A stretch of 64,000 nucleotides of DNA from Phlebotomus papatasi (GCF_024763615.1 NC_077222.1:94335417-94399416), one strand, 5' to 3'; shown: positions 23,590-35,886, counted from the first letter of the stretch. Translations and numbers: made by a program. The notes: generated by a model from the sequence alone, not told the origin.

Positions 23590-25270
23590 AGAGAATTAAA
23601 TGCTTCTTGGGTTCTCATCATTCCAGAATTTTCATTGCAAAATGCCTTGCAGAGATGGAGAATCTCACCGCAGGATAAATATTTCAGAATGCATCAAAAT
23701 CAAATTTTAGCCACATTGCCTCAACGATCGAGAGTGAGAGTGACAAAAACTTGTCTTGAATTTCATTTAAGGCCCTAACTGAATTCCCCTTCTCATGCCT
23801 CGAAAATGATGACACTCACTTAATTCAATCGATCATTATTATTATTTGTTGATGGGAAAGGTGGTATATCTTCAGAAATTAGCACTCAACTGATCGCCGC
23901 TCACCTCAAATTCGATAAAAAGAAATACGGAACCTTTTTCATCAAGCAATTCCTTTAATGAATTATACTTAAAAAAAAACATAATGCATTACCGTGAAAA
24001 GGTGCATCCCTAAAATTATGCGAAATTAGTTTTCAAGTTTATTCCCAATCACCAATCACTCGGAGATTGCGTATTAAAAAAAGGGCCATATAAAATAAAT
24101 GAGAATTCTTAAATGCAATTGCTCAGTGAATTACGGAGAAATTTCTAATTATTTCCCGTTTTTGCTTTTTTGAGAGAACGAAGAAAGATTCTTCGGTAAT
24201 TTTCTTCTCGAAGGTGAATCAATAAAGGTCGAGAAAGAAAAAAAAATTGCTATGCCGAGATAATTGAAGAGAGCACAAAATTGACGAAAAGAGCCTACGC
24301 CTTGATATTTTACGGGTCTGCATTGTGTGTATTTTTGTGTGGATCGTGTACGAAAATTGTGCACACACTTTGCACCAATTGTCCTTTAATTGTGCCGGCG
24401 CAATGATCACGATCATCGAAAAATGTGTGGATCACAAGTTTTCTTATTTGTTCAACGGATACACCATCATCAACATTTTGATGGTTGTGGCAGTTAAAAA
24501 AAATAAAGAAAAAACAGTGAATTTTTCACTAAAGATCGTCATTCGATCGCTCGATGGGTGCACCAATATAACAATTTAGTGCAGCAAAATATAATGGGTG
24601 GAATTTCGACGCGATATTGCGGCTTGATCGATTCCTTCATCGATATGTTATTTATTTTTAACCACGCAGAATATCTGAAAAAGCTTAATTTCTTGAGCCG
24701 CAGACGATATGGCTTATTTTTTTTTTGGATCATAAAAGTGATCTTCCAGTACGATCACTGTGATCTACATTATCACTTTAAAAACTTTTCTTCATTTTTT
24801 TTATCGTAATTTATACAGCTGATCACAAAAAAACGTGTGATCAGAAAGATTAATAGAATTTATTTCCTCACGTGATCCTCACAATCTTCAATGACTCTCG
24901 ATCCTCTCGATCACCCTTGAGAGAAAAAATCCAGCTGAGGGAATTTCTTGCTATGAAGTTCTTATAGTGTCTCCCACAGAGACAATGGTGGTTCAGAAAT
25001 GCACTAGAAATTGACTTTGAGACTCCAGTCAATATATGAAATGCGAGACAATCGATCGAACTTGCTGGGCGAATTCCGCAAGGTCGATGATTGTGGCTTT
25101 TTCGGTGCTGTCCAGAAAGCGACGGTTGATGAAAGACCATCTTGCGAGGAAGAATGAGGAGGAGGAAAAAGTTTGTGCTGCGCCGGGAAGAAAAGTACGC
25201 AGCATCTGAGATTCTTATTTTCTTATATTGCTCGAAGTCAAGGCAGAAAGAATATATATAATCCATTGAT
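23590..25270. other. Unique intronic island rich in GATC-type words
   Basis: Unique sequence carries dense GATC, CGATCA and TGATCA words, including GATCACGATC at 24405-24414. Short frames occur on both strands, but none has a protein-like pattern with splice sites. It is a candidate regulatory cluster within the intron. Confidence 0.35.
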
Positions 25271-25299
25271 TTTGAGTTACTTGAATATTTATGTTGAGC

Positions 25300-25312
25300 A
25301 CCCCCCCCCCCA
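25300..25312. repeat. Cytosine homopolymer
   Basis: This is a run of about twelve C. Similar C runs occur at 35263-35272 and 57426-57434. They are simple sequence with no further information. Confidence 0.7.
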
Positions 25313-25380
25313 CCTACTATCTTGGTAAGATTTTATGTATAATCAATTAAAAATATATATCTTCAGGATGATTTTTCGTC

Positions 25381-25600
25381 TAGGGGAATGTTGGCATGGT
25401 TCGCACAGAGTGAACCTTCAAATAACGCAAATTTTCTCTTAGTTTGCAAAAAGCTCATTCGTAATTTTTTAGCCATTAGATAGATAATTATTAAGCTCAT
25501 GAGACGAGATGAGAAATGGTAAGTCGGCTCTTTGCAAACAAGGAGAAAATTCGCATCGTTTGAAGGTTCACTCTGTGCGAACCATGCCTACATTCCCCTA
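25381..25600. mobile_element. Young-looking 220-base foldback
   Basis: The arms TAGGGGAATGTTGGCATGGT and TCGCACAGAGTGAACCTTCA are repeated inverted with a single change in the first 40 bases. Pairing extends to about 75 bases (GCGAATTTTCTC). The near identity of the arms suggests recent activity or conversion. Confidence 0.85.
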
Positions 25601-25798
25601 TAAGAACACAAATAGATTATGTATAATCCTAAAGCATTGCAAAATTTTCCAGTAAAGGATTAGGTGAAAGGAATTTATAAAAAGGACCTCTAATCTATGA
25701 TCCTATTCTCTCAGTGTATTATAGTTGGGATAAATCAGCCAACTTTTATAGGCTAAATATTCTCAAGGATCAGCTTGAGTCTATTTTGCCCTTCTGCC

Positions 25799-26012
25799 CT
25801 AGGCACACTTACGACTTAAGCCGAGAGACGGCTTAACGTCATTATTATCAAAATATTTATTTGACTAAATTCCCATCAGTTTCCCACTAAGACGTTTCTT
25901 GACTTTAGCCGAGAGACGGTTTAGTCGAAAACTGATGGAAATGTAATCTGAAAATTATTTTGAGTACAATTACATTAAGCCGTCTCTCGGTTTAAGTCGT
26001 CTGCGTGTCTAG
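25799..26012. mobile_element. Foldback, ACTTACGACTTAAGCCGAG family, best copy
   Basis: The ends CTAGGCACACTTACGACTTA and the inverse ending GTGTCTAG pair through AAGCCGAGAGACGGCTTAA. A second inner pair (GACTTTAGCCGAGAGACGG) lies in the middle. Related elements are at 1198-1325 and 57793-58305. Confidence 0.78.
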
Positions 26013-26349
26013 AGGAATAACCCTTTCTTGCAGAAATTTCCAGAAAAGCTACGTAAATTAATTCGTTCTTGATAGACAAAATGTGTCTTGTTTAAATAAA
26101 TAAAAGTTGCCTTGTCGTAATGTATTGTTAAAGATATTTTCCTGTTACTATCTCATCGGAACACTAAGAAGCTTGTTAAAAACCTTTTCCTAGACATTAC
26201 AAAGAATTGGTCCAGGCGAATTTCAATTCAATTCAAACCAATTTATTGCTTTTTTAGAGGATATATCAGGATTCATTATAGTCAGCTTTCCTACAGTAAG
26301 ATTTACGTTTTAGTCTTACTGGACGCAGGAACTAAAAGCAAGATCCTTG

Positions 26350-27130
26350 TAGGGTAACGTGTAGTATTTCGGGACACTTTTTAGCACTTTCAAGTTTGAA
26401 ATAGCTTAACGACTTCTCAAATTATTTTTTTCTTTGTTGATACAAATATTTGTGTTCCTCATGCCATCCAGAATAAGATTCTGATCGGAAAATGTTGAAA
26501 AATGCATAGTTTTTTTTATACAAAATAGGAAAATATGTAAAAAAGTAAAAGTGTGGTATATTTCGGGACAGACAAAAGTCGCTATTATGCAAATAAATTT
26601 CACTGAGCCTAATTTTTTACCTTTAAGAGGAAGGTCTAAACTTCACTCTTTCATAAAAATTTTGTTTAATTTTCACTTGTAAAGTGGCTTAAAACGAAAA
26701 AACTCAGCACTGTTTGTGTTGGAATCTGCAAAATTGACCACACTGAAGGTTTTGTAAAAAGTGAAATGTGACGCTCACAATTCACGCGTATTTCACGCTT
26801 TAACCCTTTAAGGACGAGAGGGTCAAAAATTGAGGGTCAGAAAAAATCGGTTTTCCTGACTTTTTAGAGCAAAACACAACTTTGTATGGCCGTAAGAAAA
26901 AATTCATTTTTGGGTCACGGGTGACCCAATCGTCCTTAAAGGGTTAAATTAAATAAAATTTCATCAAAATTAAATCAAAATTTCTTTATTGATACGTAAA
27001 GAGCTTAATATGTCATATAGAACTTAAAAATAATTAGAAAACAAATATTTATAGCATTTTTGATGCGTCCTAAAATACCCATATTATGTCCCGAAAAGCA
27101 CCTTATCCAGAAATACCACACGTTACCCTA
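26350..27130. mobile_element. 781-base inverted-repeat element containing a nested MITE
   Basis: TAGGGTAACGTGTAGTATTT on the left matches the inverse of the right end (AAATACCACACGTTACCCTA). The interior has no transposase. A TTAA-flanked MITE is inserted at 26800-26947. Confidence 0.78.
26800..26947. mobile_element. CCCTTTAAGGACGA MITE with TTAA target site, copy 1
   Basis: CCCTTTAAGGACGA faces TCGTCCTTAAAGGG, with TTAA at both outer edges. It shares GTCAAAAATTGAGGGTCAGA with the copy at 44815-44955. The TTAA target suggests a piggyBac-type donor. Confidence 0.8.
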
Positions 27131-27735
27131 TAACAAAATTATGGATTGTTCTTTAAATGTTTCCTCATAACTTTTTCGTTGTTATGGTAAGAAATTCGAA
27201 TTGGAAGGTAGACATACTGGAACTTAGCTCAAACTGAACGTTTAACCTCGTTCACGAAGGTCCCCAATTTCAAAATAACAATTAGGAGCGTGGAATTTTA
27301 ATAATACAAGAGCTAGTTGTTCTTATTCAATCATCTAGAATAGAACATTCGCTTTTAGCAAAATCATTTAGAGGATAAGCCGTATAGCTAAACTTCAGGT
27401 CTAATGCCCTTAAACGTGTTTTATGGAGTTTTGCAACAACTTGCGTTTAATCGGTTTAACAATAAAATTCAAATTCTCATTTTTTTACATACAACTTTTG
27501 TAAAAATTTGTTTGCTGTTAAAAAATAGTAATATTTGAGTATTTATTTAGTTATGCGGATTTCAGACCGGAGTAATACTAGTTTTTGAAATACAATGGAC
27601 TATTTCCTTTATATCCAATCCATTTTATTTAACTCTTACTTGATAGCCATATGGCTAAACCTTAGGTCTGCAGCCCGTAATAGGGAACGAAGTTAAACCC
27701 TATAGAACTTAATCGATCGACCATAGGCTACATAA

Positions 27736-27939
27736 TAGGGGGAAGTGGGATAACTTTGAATTGGGGTACCTTTGAAATAGAACTATTTTCTCGTATTTTC
27801 AAGTGGAACTGATCACTGTAAATTTAGTTTCACAATTAGTCTATCGAGGTACATTATTATGGTAAGATCCACTTCCGTTTTTGAGTCAAGAACCCTATTT
27901 CAAAGGTGCTCAAATTCAAAGGTACGCAACTTTCCCCTA
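27736..27939. mobile_element. MITE with TAGGGGGAAGTGGGATAAC terminus
   Basis: TAGGGGGAAGTGGGATAACTT and the right CGCAACTTTCCCCTA are inverted, with inner AATTGGGGTACCTTTGAA facing TTCAAAGGTACG. Relatives are at 56652-56867 and 63585-63931. Confidence 0.68.
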
Positions 27940-28479
27940 CAGACTTCAGATCTAAGACTTAGCAATATGTCTTAACAGCTGTTATTTCTCAAAAAGTAAT
28001 ATTTTTGAGAGTATTTTTAACTTATTATTGCATATTAATTTATAGTAATTGACTTAGTATATCTTCAAAAAACACTGAAATTGCTTGTTGTTTAGAAAAT
28101 CCAGATATTCGGTTACTGGACTAAACCTCTAATTTGAAGACCGCTAAAGTCTTTATACTTATTTATCTAAGTATTATAGCGAAAAATATTAGTTTTTCGT
28201 AAGTTTCTAAGTTTATCGATCGACATTTCACTTCATATCTTCGTTTAATAATCTTAAATGATTGTCGTGGATATTTCAGAATAAATTTCGTGCTGTTTCG
28301 TGTTTTATAAATCAATCTCTTTTTTTTCGTTGAAAATAAATGGAAAATGGCACGACATTCTGGTAGAATTTCAATAGAATTATTGATATGGATTAAAAAA
28401 AATCATCGATGGCTTATAATAAGCCTCGTATAACTCGCAAATCGCAAATTTTACAGGGAAATAAATTCAAGCTGAGATT

Positions 28480-30010
28480 TTATATCTTAAGTATTCAGTT
28501 TTTAAGACATAAAAACACTATAATATGGAGAAAAACTAATAAAAAATAAATAAATAATGATTTAGTACAATTTTCGAGTTGATCGAGTTTTATTCGGAGC
28601 CGTCTCCATAGAGTATTGGAAAATATGTTCGAGCACTCTGCGAATTTTCTGTGGTAATATTGTTTTTCGGTGATCCTCCTCACCACACTCTCTTGATAAT
28701 GATCCTCGGCGATCGATCTGGGTGCGTTGAGGAAGAATTTGTGCGGCAAAAATCCAAGACAATGGCAAGAGAAATGGTGGGCTGGTTTTTTTTCTCTCCC
28801 CAACCCAAGTCCCTTGAATTATTGCACGAAGACGCTGTGTACAATTTGGAGGTATGATTAATGTAATTAAATTACTTTTTATTTTTCACTTGTCGAGACC
28901 TCGATCATCTCATACTTTTCTTCATTTTTCTCGACAGTTTTTTCTTCCTCCAATTTTTTCTCCTTACGACGATCTTTTGCATCTGTGTTGTACTCGCGAT
29001 TATTTATGGTACACAGAAGGAAAATTCCTCGATTGCCAATTTGATGCCATCGATAATGATTTATATATTTTTTTTATCAGCCCCAGTGATCGAGGTATAA
29101 AGTTGTGGAACTCAGTTGTTGGCTTCTGTTTTCACAATATGTGCTTTTCCACGACGAATGGCGTATGGTGATCCGTAAACTGATGAGGATGCTGTGGTAT
29201 GCCAAAGCGACAACAACATCACAGCCACAGTGATCGATGGTTATGATGCCTAATAATTGGATGACAAAGAATCGCATGTAATTTCTCAATTTTATAATAT
29301 ATTCCCTCTATCTAATTGAAAGCGCAAACACGTTTGAATGGTGCTCATAATCCATGTTTGCCAGCTTGTAGAGAAGGTGAAGAGACACCATGTTCATTAA
29401 TGGAAGTGGCTTAATTAAAAAAAATCTTCTTCCTCTCATCTGTTGCTCCAAATATTCATCATCATCATTTTTACACGATCGCGATCGCTTGTTTTTATTT
29501 TAATGTTCTTGCTATAATTTTTTTTTTGATGTTGTCGTAGCCGGACTTCCCCCCTTTGCTTCCTTCATTATTTATTATATATTGAAATTGCCACCTTTTT
29601 CGAACCCGTTGACGATGCAACCGAAAGCAAATTGCATATTCGTCCCTCGTTGATCGTCGCGATCAATCAAAAGAACGCGGCTATCACACTGACATTGTCT
29701 TCTTCTGCACTCGCCGGTCTCTTCTCCATCTTCTCTGGGCCCGCACTCCCTATTCTTCCATCCCCGAGATCTCTGTCTTCCACACACGATCACCGAGTAG
29801 ATCAACATACGATGAGGATCACGATCGTCGCGTAAATGTAATTTGAGGTGTAAATCATATTTTGCCCATGTCCCGATACGATGTGACAGTGAAAATTAAG
29901 ATTCTACATGGCACATCGCTACTTATGATAATCGAAAAGCGGCTCTTTGCGTGACACAAACTGATAAATTATGATCACAGTGCATGAAGAGTGAGAATGA
30001 TCAGCCTCTT
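28480..30010. other. Unique intronic island rich in GATC-type words
   Basis: This unique stretch has many GATC and CGATCG words, for example GATCACGATCG at 29819-29829 and GATCGCGATCG near 29477-29487. Two overlapping minus-strand frames (28495-28803) and several plus-strand frames are present, but none has convincing protein character. It is read as regulatory DNA. Confidence 0.35.
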
Positions 30011-30228
30011 TGTATTTGCCAGTTAAGACCTCTCATTTGGGGTCGAACTATCTCCTTATTCTTGAATATCTTGGAAAAATTCTCATGGGAAAGTATTCCC
30101 AAATAAATTTTGTTAATTTTATGAATTTTTCTCACAATGGTCACTATTAAGTTTTTAAGTTCAAATAAGAAATTTTGTTTTTTAAAGTTTTTTTTATAGA
30201 ATAATTTATATATAAAACAGTTTTCCAT

Positions 30229-30885
30229 AAGGTAAGTAAAACGTATGAACCACCAAGGTTGGATCGTAACCCCAAAAATAAAATGATTTTTGTTTGAAAA
30301 TGACTCATAACGTTTTTCTAATTATTTTTTACAAGATGTCTTGCAGTAGTTAATAGATTATTAGCACGGTAAGTGTGCCACTTTTCGGCATAATTGCATG
30401 CAAGCGCCAAAGTCTCAAGTTTGAAATGTTATATTTTTAATACAAATTGATTTTTTTTTATTCCTCCTTCTTAAGAAGTGTTGCTTAGAATTTTATAGAC
30501 AGTTTATCGTCTTAATGTTTTCTAAAATAATTAAAAATGCGTTTTGAAATGAATAAAAATATAGACATAGCTTTAGTGGCCTGTTTCGACCACCTTAATT
30601 CTCATACTTCCTTGTCCTTTCGGAGTTCTTCCAATGTCTTTTTCAAATCATCTCGTTGGTCGAGGCGACATTTTTTGTATTTTTTTGCATTGTATAATCT
30701 TTATAGTATGCAAAAACTAAAAATTCATGAAAATTTGTGGCCGAAATTGCAAACTGGCCGAAATTTTATACACTTATCCGAGGTAATGATTCGTTAAAAG
30801 CGACGAATAATTTAAAAAAATTAATTTTATGGTTATGATTATACATTCATGGTCGATACATTCATCTTTCAGATTACCTCACTTT
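30229..30885. mobile_element. Element with AAGGTTGGATCGT termini, shorter copy
   Basis: ACCAAGGTTGGATCGTAACC with an AT-rich flank at the left faces GATTATACATTCATGGTCG at the right, imperfectly inverted. A larger relative is at 62523-63543. Confidence 0.45.
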
Positions 30886-31155
30886 TGAAAGGGATTTTCT
30901 AAAGCAATTCAAAAATTGTTAAATTTTATTACAATAAAAATAATTAAAATTTACATCAATCTAAATTCTAATCAATCAATTTCTTAACCAAAAGTTTAAA
31001 AATATTAGAAAATCTAATTTTAATTTATCGTAGCTAGATTATAAAAGGATAGAGCACCGCAAATCTGGGTGACTTTATCCCTGCTTTTGGTAAGATTTTC
31101 TTTTATGTTGCATGTAGGGATGCTACCACCGATGTGTTTTCGGAAAGGGGAACTC

Positions 31156-31623
31156 CGTCCGGATGCGGCAACACTATTTGTGGAGTTTTCAACCCAAGAT
31201 CAAAAACTACCTCTTCTCCAGAGATTTCGATACGCCCCGTGTCTTCCTCAATGTTCGAGTGTTGTCAAATATCTGTGAGTTTCGTTGGATATAGGACGTT
31301 CTGCATTGGTGGGAAGATTCCAGGATTTTCTTAAAAGATCTCAACGGATGCGCCAGACACTCTTAGATCATTCGGGGACAACTGAAATTTTAGATGATCG
31401 AATGATCGAATAGTGTCTGATGCATCCGTTGAGATCTTTTGTGAAAATCCTGGAACCTACCCGCAAATGTAAAACATCCCCTACCCAACGAAACTCACAG
31501 ATTTCTGACAATACTCGACCACTAAGGAAGACACGGAGCGTGTTGAAAGCTCTGGAGAAATGATAATTTTTGATCTTTTTGTAGGTTGAAAACTCCACAA
31601 ATAGTGTTGCCGCATCCGGACGG
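31156..31623. mobile_element. Giant hairpin with ~230-base arms
   Basis: The stretch from CCGGATGCGGCAACACTATT to GACACTCTTAGATCATTCG is repeated in inverse order from about 31390 to 31623, leaving only a few loop bases. The arms differ by scattered changes and short indels, for example in the TGGATATAGGACG region. It abuts an AAGCCAAAATCCC-type element at 31626. Confidence 0.8.
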
Positions 31624-31625
31624 AA

Positions 31626-31890
31626 TTCGGGTCCCGGTCAAAATTCCGAAAGACAAAATCCCGAAAGCCAAAATCCCGAATGGGCCAAAATCCCGAAAGC
31701 CAAGATCCCGAATTATTAAAAATGTCATAGCTACTCCCACGATTGGACCCGTGCTTGCTGGAGGCAAAGGGAATTCTGTGTCTTGAGAAATTACTCTAAA
31801 CATTTTCCTCCATATAATTTAATCCCATTCAGGATTTTGGCTTTCGAGATTTTGGCTTTCGGGATTTTGGCTGTCACCGGTTCAGAGACC
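31626..31890. mobile_element. Element with AAGCCAAAATCCCGA repeat termini, copy 1
   Basis: The left end is a short array of GAAAGCCAAAATCCC-like units, and the right end is the same array inverted (GGGATTTTGGCTTTC). The middle has GAGGCAAAGGGAATTCTGTG. Relatives are at 34454-34765 and 44607-45045. The arrays create artificial repetitive reading frames (GFRDFG). Confidence 0.75.
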
Positions 31891-32193
31891 ATAAGGGCAC
31901 TTAACGTTGGTCTAGAAATTATCCTTAAATGCTAAAATTAAAGAAAAGCTTACGAAAAGCAGGGATGCAAAGTCAGCCGCGAAGTGTAAAGTCACCTGTA
32001 TCTACGGTATATTTAAAATTCAATATTAATTAAAAAAAAAATGTATAAATTCTATGTAAATTTTTACATAGCAGATGAAACTCTTAATGGAAATGCCGAG
32101 ATAATGCTGCTATAAATGAAATTGATTAAAATATTAATAAATAAATTCTTCATCTGGAGCTTTTATTGAAAATTATTGGTTGTAAATTTCTAG

Positions 32194-32419
32194 AGGGGAA
32201 TTCTGTAACAGTATGACAATGTCATATGACAAATTTAAAAATTTTTATGTGGTAAATTCGGGGAAAATAATCGAAAATCAGATTCATATCAGTTATAAGA
32301 GCCTCAGAGCTCCTTGAAATAGCAATTCAATGGTCACTGGGCTTTAATGTTATCCTGTTCTCGAATTTAGCGCGAAAATTTGTCATATGACGTTGTCATA
32401 TCATTACAGAATTCCCCTA
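32194..32419. mobile_element. MITE with AGGGGAATTCTGTAA termini, copy 1
   Basis: AGGGGAATTCTGTAACAG and the inverse (TTACAGAATTCCCCT) pair, continuing with CATATGACAAATTT and AATTTGTCATATGACG. It shares the outer 15 bases and the TTTGTCATATGAC block with 57841-58193. Confidence 0.76.
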
Positions 32420-32539
32420 CTGATCAGTAAAAGATAAAATTTTTTTCGTTGAAAAAAGGTATTTGACCCCGTACTTTAATCAGTAAAAACCAGCAGTAAT
32501 AAATCAGTAATATTTCATTTTTCCTATAAGAGGTTACAA

Positions 32540-33830
32540 TTCCCCAGGAAAAATGTGAAATTTTCACACCTCAGCCGATAGAATATTTCACAAGGAAAAA
32601 CTCGCGAATACAAAGTTTTCCTACCATTTTTTCACATGGATATTTTTCCCCAGAGTTTTCAAAAATAACCTCCCAGATCTTGGGGACACAAACGTCGATC
32701 GTGGTTTCTCTGCTCGTTGATCTCTATCAAGGACATGTGCAGCAAATTTCTCACATCGTGTAATATTTGCTTATCACAAGTGAAAAGATCACACTTTAGA
32801 CGAGAGCCAAAGTGGAGATGGATGGAGAAGTGACAAACGGCAAATAATGAACAATAATTAAGAAGTTTTTTTTCTTGCTCCAAACAACTCCCCTCGATCA
32901 CGATCGTTTTTTGGCCTCTCTGTGTCGAACATTTTATTCATTCATTCGCGATCATTCTGTGTCTTTTTTTTCAATCTCCTGCCTTGCATCCCATTCCATT
33001 GCGTCTTCTTTTTGCTCCCATTTTTGCTGCGATGGTGCCCAAGTTCGCGGATACATTTGTACAATCGTGATCGATTTGAAAGTAATTTTTCCCTTCGCTG
33101 ATGGAATCCAGTTTTCCAGAAATCGCAAAACACACGGCAAAAATATGTGTTTCAACACACTTGAAAATGTTCCAGCACAAGAGACAATGATTGTGCGTTG
33201 GACACTCAGTCAGTGTGGCCAGGGAAGAAGAAGGTGCCCCCAGAGGAGATGCGATCACGTCGTATTTAATCACGTAGAATCATTTCACTCATTTCATAAA
33301 TGTAATTTGTTGGTGGAATTGCTGTTTCTTCGTGGTTTCCGTCTCCTTCTCCTCTACCACTTCAGACCGTCCAAAGAGAAATGGTGTACTTGTCCGGGTG
33401 GAACCAGGAGAATTTCTGGGGGGAGAATGAGGAGGAGGGCGGGCGGACAAGAAAACAATCGAAAACAGCAGATCGAACATGAGAAAAGTCGTCGCGCGTG
33501 CACTTCTTACCCAAAATATACACAATCTCGTGGCCACTCTCTGGTGAGATCTTATGGTTTTGTCCACCTTCATGTCTTCCATCCGCCCAGCATCTTTTTC
33601 CCCCCAGCCCCCACAGAGCAAACAAAAAGCTCCACCGCACTGATCAACAAGCGACATTATTATTTTTAATTACAACATGTGCATTGATTATTCCCATATT
33701 GGGACTCATTCTTGGTCACTCTCCTCTCAGAAAACCCATACCTCACTAATAACACACACCAAATCAGGGGGCAGTCATCTTGCAGACACGCCGGAGTACT
33801 GAAGAGCCCGGGGGCATTCTTAAAATTTTT
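32540..33830. other. Unique intronic island holding the longest open frame in the window
   Basis: A plus-strand frame of 264 codons (32875-33669) opens here, but it begins at TTG, not ATG. Its translation is rich in Cys, His, Phe and Arg with no recognisable motif, and it is overlapped by five antisense frames. CGATCACGATCG occurs at 32896-32907. I treat the region as a unique, probably regulatory island and not as a gene. A non-coding transcript cannot be excluded. Confidence 0.35.
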
Positions 33831-34226
33831 ACGCATTTTAAATATTGCAAAATTAAGATTTCGACTGACTTTTCTTCCATACGATTTAAGAACCGCTGAT
33901 GATGATGTCAGATTGAATTTTTGGTTCTGCTTGGTTTTTATATGACCTTTGAACTTGAGCCTCAGATTGGAGGTTTAACTTTATTTACAAAATACGTCTG
34001 TAATTACTAAGAAATAAAGTGCAGTGAAATTTGAGAGCCTAAAAAGGTTTCACACTAGTTGTTTTGATCGATTTTAGTGAATTCTTAAAATATTATATAA
34101 TGACCTCTAAGCATTCTAAAAAATTTTCGGAAAAATACAGCATTTTGAACAGAATCGTAACAAAATTTTCCATTTTGTCAAAAACATCTTACAATATGCA
34201 CAGACCATAACAGATCATGTGGCAAT

Positions 34227-34442
34227 TAGGGGAAACTGGGGCACCACCAAACATGGGGTACCACCAAACATTGCGATTTTTTAATCGGATATTGGATATC
34301 AGAGGATAAGACCGATAGGAATTTATAGGCACTATAGGGATGCTTGTCCACTGAAGGAATGGTCGAGATAGTCCAAGTAGTTTAGAAATGAAAATTACTG
34401 TTTGGTGGTACCCCGTGTTTGGTGGTGCCCCAGTTTCCCCTA
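34227..34442. mobile_element. MITE, uninterrupted relative of the 299-799 element
   Basis: This is a 216-base palindromic element. The ends are TAGGGGAAACTGGGGCACCA and the reverse complement, and the interior (for example CCACTGAAGGAATGGTCG) matches the right part of the 299-799 element. It has TA at both edges. Confidence 0.78.
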
Positions 34443-34453
34443 ATATGTATGTA

Positions 34454-34765
34454 TTTATGGGTTCCGGTCAAAATCTCGAAAGCCAAAATCCTGAAAGCCA
34501 AAATCCCGGAAGCCAAAACCCCGAATTGGCCAAAATCCCGAAAGCCAAAATCCCGATTTCTTAAAAGTGTCATAGCTTGCCCCCACGATTGCACCCTCGC
34601 TTGCTCTAAGCAAAGGGAAATCTTCTGACATTTTTCTCCATACTATTTCATCCCTTTCATGATTCTGAATATTCGGGATTTTAACTTTTGGGATTTTGCC
34701 TTTTCGGGATTTTGGCCTTTTCGGTATTTTGGCTTTCGGGATTTTGGCTGCCACCGATATTTATA
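34454..34765. mobile_element. Element with AAGCCAAAATCCCGA repeat termini, copy 2
   Basis: It has about five left units and five right inverted units. The middle, with TTAAAAGTGTCATAGCTTGC and AAGCAAAGGGAAATCTTCTG, matches copy 1. It lies just to the right of the MITE at 34227-34442. Confidence 0.75.
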
Positions 34766-35676
34766 AGCCAAAATTTTCTAAAAAAAAAAGTGGTAAGAAA
34801 TTAAAGAAGTTAAGTCATAGTTAACATTATAAGTTTAACTTTTTTTTAATTTCTACCAAATCTGATTTATACTGATAAAATTTATCGAACCTACTACTCT
34901 GAAGACCGTCTAAAGAAAAGTTTTAAAATTGTGATTAACATTTCAAAAAATTTCTCCTTTACAGTTCTTTTACAAATTCAGGTTTTTGAATGACTAAAGC
35001 GATCTTGAGATTAGAGGTTTAGCCCAATTCCAAAAGGTCTGGAAATCCTAAATAGTAAACAATTTTATAGTTTTTTCAAGATCTAATAGATGATTTGTCT
35101 TTAATAATCCAATGCTTAATCAGTTTTTTTTTTCAAAAAATCTTGACGGATAAGAAATTAGAACAGTAAAGCCATATGACTAATCACTAAATCTGAAGAC
35201 CGTACTACCTACTAACAACAGAATTAGAATGAAAAATGATTAAATTGAAAGTTTTTTGTACCCCCCCCCCGTACCAATTCCTGTATCCAAGGACTTAAGC
35301 CTTAAGACCTTTGATAAGCTATAAGTTTAATTTTTGACAAATGGTGAGGGAAAACAATAAATAATGAAAAGGTGGACCTTACACATTAATAGCCGTACTG
35401 AAATTAAAAAAAGGCTGATAGCACCATAAGGGAAGAAGTCAGAAAATTTTATTTTTTTAAAATAAGTAATATATTCATATCTTTTTTTAAGTTTAAGTTT
35501 AAGTTTATTGAAAAACCACGAAATATAGGCTACAATCCTCTTACAATTGCGTGGTAGGGAAAAACAAAAGAAAAAAAAAGAATGTAAAAGGAAAAAAAAT
35601 ATGTCAATACTAAATATTCTGGCCAAAGAAAAAAAAAAGAAGTTATTAACTACCTCAATAGCTCAAGAATTGTTTA

Positions 35677-35850
35677 TACACTAAGAAAAAACCTGTAGAG
35701 TTGAAACAACTCTATCGCCGAGTTGAATTAACTCGAAGAATATCGATGAAATTGTTATTCTTTTTCGTTGTAAATTTTAGTAAATGGAGTTAAAACAACT
35801 CTTCGTGCGAGTTGAATTAATTTGTCGGATATCGATAAATTAAAATAAAT
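35677..35850. mobile_element. Partial CACTAAGAAA-type element with an internal duplication
   Basis: The left end TACACTAAGAAAAAA resembles the neighbouring element at 35887. The interior holds a direct duplication of about 60 bases, each half with GTTGAATTAA and ATATCGATRAA. The right end is missing or abuts the next element. Confidence 0.5.
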
Positions 35851-35886
35851 ACTTCAGTCAAGAAGATTTTCGTGTGACAAAGTTCA

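Noticed and set aside
28495..28803. 102-codon minus-strand frame
   Set aside because: It is overlapped by another minus-strand frame of similar length and a plus-strand frame, and has a hydrophobic AT-rich end. No start or splice support is visible.
32875..33669. 264-codon open frame on the plus strand
   Set aside because: It starts at TTG, has an odd composition rich in Cys, His and Arg with no motif, and is overlapped by five antisense frames. It is most likely a consequence of local composition.
34455..34754. Repetitive GFRDFG-like protein
   Set aside because: The frame arises from tandem GGGATTTTGGCTTTC units in transposon ends. Frames in the related copies differ.
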